This document shows, piece after piece, positions 7,699-15,172 of a stretch of DNA of 64,000 nt. A program made the position numbers and the translations under genes. A model generated the notes under the pieces. That model saw only the letters and a list, made by a program, of their open reading frames with translations. It had not been told where the DNA came from and did no database searches. The stretch comes from Pararhodobacter sp. (GTDB taxonomy: Bacteria > Pseudomonadota > Alphaproteobacteria > Rhodobacterales > Rhodobacteraceae): NCBI RefSeq assembly GCF_034676545.1, contig NZ_JAUCBZ010000015.1, positions 465,001 through 529,000 on the forward strand, given 5' to 3'. Positions within the stretch are counted from its first letter, which is position 1; the number at the start of each line of letters is the position of its first letter.

Positions 7699-8082
7699 AT
7701 GGCTGATGTGAACCGGGGCAACAGGCCGCTTTCTCCGCACTTGCAGGTGTACCGCTTACCACTTGTGTCGCATATCTCGATTCTGACGCGGATCACGGGT
7801 GTCGGGCTGATTGTCGGCCTGACGCTGATTGTCTGGTGGTTCGTCGCCGGGGCCTATTCGCCCGACTATTTCGCCAGTGCCGATACGCTGATGTCGTCCT
7901 GGTTCGGATCGCTGATCCTGATCGCCTCGCTCTGGGCACTGTGGTTCCATTTCTGCAACGGCGTGCGCCATTTCTTTTTCGACTTCGGCAAAGGGATGGA
8001 ATTGGAGAGCGTCGCGCGCAGCAATTATTTCGTGATCGGCGGATCGGTGGTCTTGACCATCCTGACGCTGCTGCTGGTCTGA
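7699..8082 (+). CDS. sdhC: Succinate dehydrogenase cytochrome b556 subunit
   Basis: Membrane anchor of complex II, 127 residues, three transmembrane helices. The N-terminus has the typical SPHLQVYRLP and the S-I-x-H/T-R-x-T-G pattern (ISILTRITG). The heme-ligand histidine lies in WFHFCNGVRH at about residue 93. The start ATG at 7699 follows AGAGGGA. It is the first gene of sdhCDAB, and the paired palindromes upstream are the most likely control site. Confidence 0.96.
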   Translation: MADVNRGNRPLSPHLQVYRLPLVSHISILTRITGVGLIVGLTLIVWWFVAGAYSPDYFASADTLMSSWFGSLILIASLWALWFHFCNGVRHFFFDFGKGMELESVARSNYFVIGGSVVLTILTLLLV

Positions 8083-8093
8083 GGGAGAGTATC

Positions 8094-8474
8094 ATGGGTT
8101 TCAAAACCGATTTTGCCCGCGTGCAGGGCCTGGGCGGGGCTGGCGAGGGGGTGCACCACTGGTGGATCCAGCGTCTGACCTCGGTCGCTCTGGTGCCGCT
8201 GACCATCCTGTTCCTGATCCCGTTCGGTCGCGCCCTTGGTGGCGGCACCGAGGCGTTGATCGCGACCTATGGCCAGTTCGGCAACGCGCTGACCGCTGCT
8301 CTGTTCATCGGCGTCGCCTGCTGGCATTTCGCCATCGGCATTCAGGTGGTGATCGAGGATTATGTCCACGGCAACGCATCCCGTGTGACCCTGCTGATCC
8401 TTGCCAAACTGTTTAGCTACACGCTGGCTGCGGCCGGTATCCTGGCTGTCGCCACCATTCTGTTCCGCGCCTGA
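8094..8474 (+). CDS. sdhD: Succinate dehydrogenase hydrophobic membrane anchor subunit
   Basis: Second membrane anchor of complex II, 126 residues with three transmembrane helices. The N-terminal VQGLGGAGEGVHHWWIQRLTS region carries the quinone-site W-x-x-Q-R pattern. CWHFAIGIQVVIEDYVHG holds the second heme-ligand histidine and the conserved D-Y-V-H segment. The start ATG at 8094 is 11 bases after the sdhC stop, preceded by GGGAGAG. The next gene starts 12 bases downstream. Confidence 0.95.
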   Translation: MGFKTDFARVQGLGGAGEGVHHWWIQRLTSVALVPLTILFLIPFGRALGGGTEALIATYGQFGNALTAALFIGVACWHFAIGIQVVIEDYVHGNASRVTLLILAKLFSYTLAAAGILAVATILFRA

Positions 8475-8486
8475 GGATCTGACCCA

Positions 8487-10292
8487 ATGTCTGCTTATGA
8501 AATCGAACACCATACCTATGACGTGGTTGTCGTCGGTGCCGGGGGTGCGGGTCTGCGCGCCACGCTGGGCATGGCCGAACAAGGCCTGAAAACGGCCTGT
8601 ATCACCAAGGTTTTCCCGACCCGCTCGCATACCGTGGCGGCGCAGGGGGGCATCGCTGCCTCGCTGTCGAACATGGGCCCCGACAATTGGCAGTGGCATA
8701 TGTATGACACGGTCAAGGGCTCGGATTGGCTGGGCGACATGGACGCGATGGAATACCTGACGCGCGAAGCCCCCAAGGCGGTGTATGAGCTGGAGCATTA
8801 CGGCGTGCCGTTCAGCCGCACCGAGGATGGCCGCATTTACCAGCGCCCGTTCGGTGGCCACACGACGGAATTCGGCGAGGGTCCGCCCGTGCAACGCACC
8901 TGCGCCGCCGCCGACCGCACCGGCCACGCCATGCTGCACACGCTCTATGGCCGCTCGCTGAAGGAAAAAGCGCAGTTTTATATCGAATACTTCGCAACCG
9001 ACCTGCTGATGTCCGACGATGGTGAATGCACCGGCGTTCTGGCGTGGAAGCTGGATGACGGCACGTTGCACCAGTTCAACGCGAAAAAGGTCGTGCTGGC
9101 GACCGGCGGTTATGGCCGCGCGTTCTTCAGTGCAACCTCGGCGCACACCTGCACCGGCGACGGCAACGGCATGATCGCCCGTGCGGGCCTGCCGCTACAG
9201 GACATGGAATTCGTGCAATTCCACCCGACCGGGATTTACGGCGCGGGCTGTCTGATCACCGAGGGGGCGCGTGGCGAAGGCGGCTATCTGACCAACTCGG
9301 AAGGCGAGCGGTTCATGGAACGCTACGCGCCGACCTACAAGGATCTGGCGTCGCGCGATGTGGTCTCGCGTTGCATGACGATGGAGATCCGCGAAGGGCG
9401 CGGCGTGGGTCCGAAGAAGGATCATATCCACCTGCACCTGAACCACCTGCCGCCCGAAACCCTGGCGCTGCGGCTGCCGGGAATTTCCGAGTCCGCGCGC
9501 ATTTTTGCCGGCGTTGACCTGAACAAAGAGCCGATTCCGGTGCTGCCGACCGTGCATTACAACATGGGCGGCATTCCGACGAATTATTGGGGCGAGGTGC
9601 TGAACGCTGACGCCGAGAACCCGACACGCGTCGCGCCCGGCTTGATGGCGGTGGGTGAAGCGGCCTGTGCCTCGGTGCATGGGGCGAATCGCCTGGGCTC
9701 GAACTCGTTGATCGACCTCGTGGTGTTTGGCCGCGCGGCGGCGATTCGGGCCGGTCAGACGATTGATCCGAATTCGGCCAATCGCGAGACCTCCAAAGCC
9801 TCGATCGAGGCGGCACTCGAGCGATTCGATCGCTTGCGCCACGCGAATGGCGGCACGCCGACCGCCGAACTGCGGTTGGAAATGCAGCACACCATGCAAA
9901 ACGACGCCGCCGTCTTCCGTACCGACAAAACCTTGGCCGAAGGGGTCGAAAAGATGACCGCCGTCGCCGGGAAGATGGGCGACCTGAAGGTCACCGATCG
10001 GTCGCTGGTGTGGAATTCGGACCTGATGGAAACGCTGGAACTGGAAAACCTGATGCCCTGCGCCTTGGCAACCATTGTCGGTGCCGAAGCGCGCAAGGAA
10101 TCGCGGGGCGCCCACGCCCACGAGGATTATCCGGACCGCGATGACGTGAACTGGCGCAAACACACGCTGGCCTGGATCGAGGGCAACCAAGTGCGCCTCG
10201 GCTATCGCGGCGTCGTGACCGAGCCGCTGACCAAACTGGCCGATGGTGGCATCGACCCAAAGAAAATCGCGCCCAAAGCGCGCGTGTATTGA
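8487..10292 (+). CDS. sdhA: Succinate dehydrogenase flavoprotein subunit
   Basis: Catalytic subunit of complex II that oxidises succinate to fumarate with covalently bound FAD, 601 residues. The GAGGAG dinucleotide-binding motif is at residues 18-23, with the covalent FAD attachment His48 in SHTVAAQGG. Substrate-site segments are present: HTCTGDGNGM, QFHPTG, and the proton-relay Arg in SRDVVSR. The C-terminal HTLAWIEG block is typical. It sits between sdhD and sdhB in a tight operon. Confidence 0.98.
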   Translation: MSAYEIEHHTYDVVVVGAGGAGLRATLGMAEQGLKTACITKVFPTRSHTVAAQGGIAASLSNMGPDNWQWHMYDTVKGSDWLGDMDAMEYLTREAPKAVYELEHYGVPFSRTEDGRIYQRPFGGHTTEFGEGPPVQRTCAAADRTGHAMLHTLYGRSLKEKAQFYIEYFATDLLMSDDGECTGVLAWKLDDGTLHQFNAKKVVLATGGYGRAFFSATSAHTCTGDGNGMIARAGLPLQDMEFVQFHPTGIYGAGCLITEGARGEGGYLTNSEGERFMERYAPTYKDLASRDVVSRCMTMEIREGRGVGPKKDHIHLHLNHLPPETLALRLPGISESARIFAGVDLNKEPIPVLPTVHYNMGGIPTNYWGEVLNADAENPTRVAPGLMAVGEAACASVHGANRLGSNSLIDLVVFGRAAAIRAGQTIDPNSANRETSKASIEAALERFDRLRHANGGTPTAELRLEMQHTMQNDAAVFRTDKTLAEGVEKMTAVAGKMGDLKVTDRSLVWNSDLMETLELENLMPCALATIVGAEARKESRGAHAHEDYPDRDDVNWRKHTLAWIEGNQVRLGYRGVVTEPLTKLADGGIDPKKIAPKARVY

Positions 10293-10302
10293 GGAGGCGA
10301 CA

Positions 10303-11082
10303 ATGGTAGAACTGGCACTCCCCAAGAATTCCCGCATTCGGACCGGAAAAACCTGGCCGAAACCGGCGGGTGCGACCAAGCTGCGCACCTTCCGCATCTA
10401 TCGCTGGTCGCCAGACGACGGCGAAAACCCGCGGGTCGACACCTATTTCATTGATCTGGATGCCTGCGGGCCGATGGTTCTGGACGCGCTGATCAAGATC
10501 AAGAACGAGATCGATCCGACGCTGACCTTCCGGCGCTCGTGCCGCGAGGGGATTTGCGGATCCTGCGCGATGAACATCGATGGCCGCAATACGCTGGCCT
10601 GTATCTTTGGCATGGATGAGATCAAGGGTGACGTCAAGATTTACCCGCTGCCGCATATGCCGGTGGTCAAGGATCTGATCCCGGATCTGACGCATTTCTA
10701 CGCGCAGCATGAGTCGATCATGCCGTGGCTGGAAACCAAATCGAACACGCCCGCAAAAGAATGGAAGCAGTCCATCGAGGATCGCGCCAAGCTGGACGGG
10801 CTGTATGAATGCGTGATGTGCGCCTGTTGCTCGACCTCCTGCCCGAGTTATTGGTGGAACGGTGATCGGTATCTGGGCCCGGCGGCGTTGCTGCACGCCT
10901 ATCGCTGGATCATCGATTCGCGCGACGAGGCGACCGGGCAACGGCTGGACGAATTGCACGATCCGTTCAAACTGTATCGCTGCCACACGATCATGAATTG
11001 CACCAGCACCTGCCCCAAGGGCCTGAACCCCGCCAAGGCCATTGCCGAGATCAAGAAGCTGATGGTTGAACGGGTGGTCTGA
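10303..11082 (+). CDS. sdhB: Succinate dehydrogenase iron-sulfur subunit
   Basis: Electron-transfer subunit of complex II, 259 residues. The [2Fe-2S] ligands are in SCREGICGSCAMN plus the downstream LAC. The [4Fe-4S] and [3Fe-4S] ligands are in CVMCACCSTSCPSYWW and CHTIMNCTSTCPKGLNP. The start is the ATG at 10303, 11 bases after the sdhA stop and directly after GAGGAGGC. This is the last gene of the operon and is closed by the terminator at 11119-11144. Confidence 0.98.
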   Translation: MVELALPKNSRIRTGKTWPKPAGATKLRTFRIYRWSPDDGENPRVDTYFIDLDACGPMVLDALIKIKNEIDPTLTFRRSCREGICGSCAMNIDGRNTLACIFGMDEIKGDVKIYPLPHMPVVKDLIPDLTHFYAQHESIMPWLETKSNTPAKEWKQSIEDRAKLDGLYECVMCACCSTSCPSYWWNGDRYLGPAALLHAYRWIIDSRDEATGQRLDELHDPFKLYRCHTIMNCTSTCPKGLNPAKAIAEIKKLMVERVV

Positions 11083-11118
11083 TCCACGCCGCCGCCAAGC
11101 GGGTCGTTTCAAAAAAGA

Positions 11119-11144
11119 GGCCGCAGCAAATGCTGCGGCCTTTT
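11119..11144. terminator. Intrinsic terminator between sdhB and the flagellar genes
   Basis: A perfect 10-bp stem GGCCGCAGCA/TGCTGCGGCC followed by TTTTACTTTT on the plus strand and preceded by AAAAAA, which serves as a T-run in the other direction. It ends sdhCDAB and probably also the convergent flagellar transcript. Confidence 0.9.
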
Positions 11145-11203
11145 ACTTTTGCGGAATTGATCGGTTGAGATGCCAGGCGCTTCAGTTGGTGGTCATGCGC
11201 GGC

Positions 11204-12025
11204 CTATCGGCCCAACAAACCTCTTAACGACGCTTGTCCGGATTGCAGCAGAGTCAGCGCCGAGCTACCGCCACTTTGGGATTGAAACTGCTGAATTTGC
11301 CCGGCCAGCATGAACCGTTTGGTCAGGGCTTCCAGATTGGCGGAATCGGTGAATTGCGCGATTGACGAACTGCCGGTCAGGCGTTCCGTGCGCTCTTGCA
11401 ACACCTCGACCTGGCGATCAATGTCCAGAGTCCCGAAACTGGAGGGCAGCAGAAACGCCGTTTCAAACACCGACCTGAGGCTCGGAGTGCCCAGAACCGT
11501 ATACCATTTTGTGGCCTCGGAACTGCCCTGCGCGGCGAGGCTGCCAAGATCACGCTCCAACGCCAGGGCCATGCGCATCGTATCATTCTGCGCGCCGACC
11601 GCCGCTTCGAAAGAACGATCCTGAAACTTCTGAATCAAAGTGTCGGCAAAGCCGCTTGCCTGATTTCGCGGGGCTCCGCCGTCACCGAACCCGAACGCCG
11701 TCGCCAATTGATGATACCGCTTGTCTGTCAAACGGTTCACAAAACTTCCCGCTTCACCCGTTGCGCTTTCCAAGACCTTTTCGATATAGGCGCGATTGGG
11801 CAAGTCATCCTCAAGGCCGAACGCTGTCAACGCAACGCGCAGCAACCGCCGGTCCGAGACCAGCTCTTGTGCGGTCTGTATGGAGCCGATCTTGTCGCGG
11901 ACATAGGATTCATCCCGTTGCGCGGTGGGCGTGTTGGCATGGGCGCTGCTCTGCGCCTCAAGCGTTCGTTGCAAGAAACGCCAGCCAACAAACCCATCCA
12001 GCGGCAGAACCGGTTGAAAGCTCAT
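11204..12025 (-). CDS. DUF1217 flagellar-locus protein
   Basis: A 273-residue, mostly helical cytoplasmic protein of the DUF1217 family, which occurs almost only in alphaproteobacterial flagellar clusters. Recognisable parts are the N-terminal LPLDGFVGWRFLQRT and the repeated helical segments with F-G-L/F-G-F near residues 70 and 112. Its molecular role in motility is not established. The ATG overlaps the flbT stop by 4 bases (ATGA), so it is translated from the flaF-flbT message. Confidence 0.85.
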   Translation of the reverse strand: MSFQPVLPLDGFVGWRFLQRTLEAQSSAHANTPTAQRDESYVRDKIGSIQTAQELVSDRRLLRVALTAFGLEDDLPNRAYIEKVLESATGEAGSFVNRLTDKRYHQLATAFGFGDGGAPRNQASGFADTLIQKFQDRSFEAAVGAQNDTMRMALALERDLGSLAAQGSSEATKWYTVLGTPSLRSVFETAFLLPSSFGTLDIDRQVEVLQERTERLTGSSSIAQFTDSANLEALTKRFMLAGQIQQFQSQSGGSSALTLLQSGQASLRGLLGR

Positions 12026-12426
12026 TGCCTTGTGACCCCCATCAGGCGCTGCTCGCGCGGGAGCAGGGCGCGAAGGTGCCGCATGGCCGGGTAATAATCG
12101 CCATCAATAACGGCTTGAGAGGCGCGAGACAGCAACTGACGGCTGTCTTCATCGGTCAACACCTGGCTGAGCTGCTCGATTCCGCGCAGGAGTTGCGGCT
12201 CCGCGTCCTTGGGATCGGCATCGCCCGACAGGACAAGCTGCGCGATGTAACACACACGGCTCACTGGTGAACTTGCATTTTCGGGATGAATCGCATCACG
12301 CAGCCGCAAGATATTTGCGTTGCGCGTGACGATGGAGAACCGACTGCGCCGGTCGCCATTTTCAATGACCGCACCGTTGATCAAGACACGCTCATGCGGC
12401 GCAAGTTTCAGGATGAGACCGCTCAT
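12022..12426 (-). CDS. flbT: Flagellar biosynthesis repressor FlbT
   Basis: A 134-residue RNA-binding regulator. In Caulobacter FlbT binds the 5' leader of flagellin mRNA and limits its translation until the hook is complete. Family features are the opening LILKLAPHERVLINGAVI, the RFSIVTRNANILR block, and the C-terminal AMRHLRALLP helix. The start at 12426 is chosen because it gives the canonical N-terminus MSGLILKL and an ATGA overlap with flaF. A longer upstream reading would add unrelated residues. Its target is probably the flagellin gene just upstream. Confidence 0.93.
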   Translation of the reverse strand: MSGLILKLAPHERVLINGAVIENGDRRSRFSIVTRNANILRLRDAIHPENASSPVSRVCYIAQLVLSGDADPKDAEPQLLRGIEQLSQVLTDEDSRQLLSRASQAVIDGDYYPAMRHLRALLPREQRLMGVTRQ

Positions 12427-12803
12427 GGTGTGACCCCCTGCCCGCGCAATCCACGCATGACCGCAGTGTTGATCTCGGCAAGGACATCGGCGGTTGCCGT
12501 TCCGGCCAGAACCTGCGTTGTGTGGCGCAGGGTAAATTCTGCAAGGTAGAACAGACGTGCCTTGAGATCGTTCGGAAATGCGTTCCCTTCGCCCGCAAGG
12601 TCGGTGGCAAAGGCCGTCCAAAGCCGACGGTTGTCATTCAAGGCAGCCACAAGCTGCGGGCTGGTGCGCCCTTTGGGATGTGGCAATTGCGCCTGAAGGC
12701 GCCCTGTGACGCGGGCCAGGACGTCATATTCAATGTCGCGTGGCGTTTTCAGGGTTCTGGTGTTCAGTCCGTAGGTCGAATGTGCGTGGGCAGCGACGCT
12801 CAT
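12423..12803 (-). CDS. flaF: Flagellar biosynthesis regulator FlaF
   Basis: A 126-residue helical protein. FlaF is needed for flagellin production and secretion and works antagonistically to FlbT in Caulobacter. Diagnostic parts are the tyrosine-containing N-terminus STYGLN, R-D-I-E-Y-D-V-L-A-R-V-T, and NDNRRLWTAFATDLA. The gene lies 69 bases after the flagellin stop and overlaps flbT by 4 bases, the usual flagellin-flaF-flbT order. Confidence 0.93.
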   Translation of the reverse strand: MSVAAHAHSTYGLNTRTLKTPRDIEYDVLARVTGRLQAQLPHPKGRTSPQLVAALNDNRRLWTAFATDLAGEGNAFPNDLKARLFYLAEFTLRHTTQVLAGTATADVLAEINTAVMRGLRGQGVTP

Positions 12804-12872
12804 AATTGGGCCTCATGGTGCGAAGTCATGGGTCGGATGAAAAGGCCGGGGTGTTTAGCCCCGGCCAGTGTC

Positions 12873-14154
12873 TTAGCGGAAGAGCGACAGGATGTTCTGC
12901 GGTGCCTGGTTGGCAATCGACAGAGCCTGAATGCCCAGCTGCTGCTGCACTTGAAGCGCCTGCAACTTGGCCGAGGTTTCTTCCATATCGGCATCCACCA
13001 GCGAGCCGATACCTGACTTGAGCGAGTCCATCAGGTTGCTGACGTATTTACCCTGGATCTCGACCCGGCCCTGGGCCGAACCGAAGTCGGCGGCAGCCCG
13101 CACGGCGGTTTGGGTCAGACCCTCGATCGCGGACAACGCAGCCTCGGCACCTCTTTCGGTCGAGACGTCGATATCACCCAGGATCGCAAGCCCGCCACCT
13201 GCGGTTCCCGCCGTGGTCAATGTCGCAGTCGTGGTGATCGACGCCGTCGTGTTGTTGGTGATGTCGATGGCACCGTTGCTGCCCAGTTTGGCGGAGATGT
13301 TCACACCCGCTGCCTTGGCCTCAAAATTGAGGCGTGCGGTCAGTGCGGTTGCAATATCTGTAACCGTATCGCCATCACGGGCAACGTAGCTTACGGCGTT
13401 CGAAATACCCGTAAGGCCGCCAATGGAATACCCGTCACCTGCAAGGACCTTGTTGCCCGCACGCGCGGCCTGTACCCGTGTCGCCGACCACGGTCATCGT
13501 GGCGGTTGCCGCCGCCGCAATCGCGCCAGCGCCGGTCATGGCGGCTGCGGCCAGGTCGGTTCCTGCACCAGCGACGGCTTTCTGGGTGCCAAGGTCCACC
13601 TTGCCGGTCGAGATATTCGACGCGCTGACGTTGCCCGAACCATCACGGTCCAGCGACGCGAGAATATCAACCGTGCCCGAGCCTTTGATACCAGCGCCAG
13701 CACCCGTGCCGGCGACGGTCAGCGCAACACTGGCGCCGCCCTTGCGGTTCGACAGCATGTTGAGACCGTTGAACTGCGCCGAGCTGACGATGGTCGAGAT
13801 CTGATCGCGAATCGCCGACAGATCGGTCTGCAATTTTTCACGGTCAACGTTGGCTTCCTGTGCACCAACGATCTTGCCCTTCATCTGGCCCAGGAGGTCG
13901 GTGATCTGTTCCGACGCCGAGCGCGCCGTGGCAATCGTCGATTCGCCGAGTGCCAGGCTGGATGAGATGGCCTTGAAGCCGGCGACGTCCGATTCCATCG
14001 TCTTGGAGATCGCCCAGACCGCAGAGTTGTCCTTGGCATTGGAAACCGACTTGCCGGTCGAGATTTCGTTCTGCGTCTGGCCCATGTTGGAGTTGATGTT
14101 GCGCAAAGTCTGCAACGCAACCATCGCGGAGTTGTTGGTCATAATCGAGGACAT
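12873..14154 (-). CDS. fliC: Flagellin, reading frame broken by one net extra base
   Basis: Filament subunit exported by the flagellar type III system. The N-terminal D0/D1 domain is intact: MSSIMTNNSAMVALQTL, then NEISTGKSVSNAKDNSAVWAI. The variable domain is rich in Ala, Gly and Thr. The C-terminal domain ends with QALSIANQAPQNILSLFR, the normal terminus. The two halves lie in different frames. The first frame runs into an early stop at 13435 after VVGDTGTG, while the correct continuation, A-R-A-G-N-K-V-L-A-G-D-G-Y, is read one base off from about 13455-13480. The corrected product is about 426 residues. AAAGGGA precedes the ATG. Regulation by FlbT (downstream) and a CtrA-like site upstream are inferred. 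Confidence 0.9.
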
Positions 14155-14298
14155 TGGTATTCCCTTTAAGAACGGGCGTTTTTACGCCGATTGAGCGCCG
14201 TCCGGGACGGCAACAATGCCCTTTCTGAGCCTGCGGGGTTCTGGTCTTTCAGAGGCCGCGCCACCGTGTTGGTGCAAGCTCAAAGTCGCGGTCAATCG

Positions 14299-14313
14299 CT
14301 AAGATGGCCTTAA
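14299..14313 (-). promoter_or_regulatory. CtrA-like box upstream of flagellin
   Basis: On the minus strand the sequence reads TTAA-GGCCATC-TTAG, seven of eight matches to the CtrA consensus TTAA-N7-TTAA. It is 145 bp upstream of the flagellin ATG. CtrA controls motility genes in Rhodobacterales. One near-match could be chance in a 280-bp gap, although the region is AT-richer than its surroundings. Confidence 0.4.
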
Positions 14314-14436
14314 TTGCGCACCGCAAGACACAGAGCATTTCCTTCAAATTCTATGAAGTTGCCGAACGCTCGAACGCAAGACGGCGACCCTTGCAACAGG
14401 ACCGCCGTTTTGTTTTTCAAGTTTTCATTCAGTGGC

Positions 14437-14799
14437 TTAAGCGCGCTTTTCCAAAGTTCCCCGGGGTGGATCGACATAATGCCTCTCACCATCGCGGGCA
14501 TAGGTTTGGTCATCGCGCCGCGCCTTGAAGCGCTCGATCAGGCTGCGGGCGTCCCGCAATCCGCGCAACGCCGCCTCGAACAATTGCGCGTTTCGGGCGG
14601 CGTCACGCTGCACTTGCCGCGCCAGATCCACCTCATCTGATTTGGGAACGGGCTCTGCGGCCTCAATCCGCGCAAGTGTCGCCTCTTTGCGTGGCGCCAA
14701 ACGAATCAGACCCGCCATATCGGCCTGTTTGAGGGCGCGTTTTTCCTGATCCAGCAAGACCAGCATACGCGCCAGATCGGCGCGGGCGGACCGGCTCAT
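14437..14799 (-). CDS. FlgN-like flagellar protein
   Basis: A 120-residue, strongly helical, charged protein with heptad-like spacing (LDQEKRALKQAD, KEATLARIEAAE), as in FlgN chaperones, which keep hook-filament junction proteins export-ready. Sequence similarity is weak, and the assignment rests on size, coiled-coil character and position between the rod-binding protein and flagellin. The ATG overlaps the preceding stop (ATGA at 14796-14799), so the two are translationally coupled. Confidence 0.65.
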   Translation of the reverse strand: MSRSARADLARMLVLLDQEKRALKQADMAGLIRLAPRKEATLARIEAAEPVPKSDEVDLARQVQRDAARNAQLFEAALRGLRDARSLIERFKARRDDQTYARDGERHYVDPPRGTLEKRA

Positions 14800-15073
14800 G
14801 CCCCCTGCCCCTGTTGCCGCGCAATCAGCGACCGTTCGATCTGGTCCGCCAGGCCAATGCCGCCACGCGCGACCATCGCACGCGCCTGTGCATCGGCCAG
14901 GAATGAGGTGAACTGCTCTTCGCCCTCGCCGCCGCCAAAGGATTCGGCCGCTTATAGACCCCGGCGCTTTTCAACATCTCGGCGAGAAACGACGTTTCAA
15001 GGGCCTCTGCACTGCGGCGAATTGGTGTCTGTTGCGCCGGCACCGGCGGGAGCGAAGGGGGGATAATGGTCAT
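14796..15073 (-). CDS. Rod-binding protein (FlgJ N-terminal type), reading frame broken by one missing base
   Basis: A short FlgJ-like scaffold protein for rod assembly, without the muramidase domain, as usual in alphaproteobacteria. ATG at 15073 follows AAGGAG and opens MTIIPPSLPP, then the typical ALETSFLAEMLKSAGV. After G-V-Y-K the frame is lost. One base further the correct sequence resumes, with E-S-F-G-G-G-E-G-E-E-Q-F, FLADAQARAMVARGG, and IGLADQIERSLIA, ending at 14796 with the ATGA junction to the FlgN-like gene. The break is at about 14948-14965. The corrected length is about 92 residues. Unshifted translation gives a nonsense tail stopping at 14825. Confidence 0.75.
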
Positions 15074-15082
15074 GTCGACTCC

Positions 15083-15131
15083 TTGGTTACCGCGCCAATC
15101 TGTCTGATCTCGGTAAAGAAGCGGTAACCAA
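15083..15131. promoter_or_regulatory. Perfect 11-bp inverted repeat between flgJ-like gene and fliK
   Basis: TTGGTTACCGC (15083-15093) and GCGGTAACCAA (15121-15131), 27 bp apart, in the 99-bp divergent gap. In a leftward transcript the 3' arm abuts the AAGGAG of the rod-binding gene, so a stem could sequester that site. As DNA it could be a regulator binding pair serving both promoters. Confidence 0.55.
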
Positions 15132-15172
15132 CGCCTGCTAAACCAACAGGACCCAACGAAAAGGAGGGGTTT

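Noticed and set aside
9195..10397. A 400-codon minus-strand frame across sdhA and sdhB
   Set aside because: Antisense to sdhA, whose motifs are fully conserved. The translated product has no recognisable domain.
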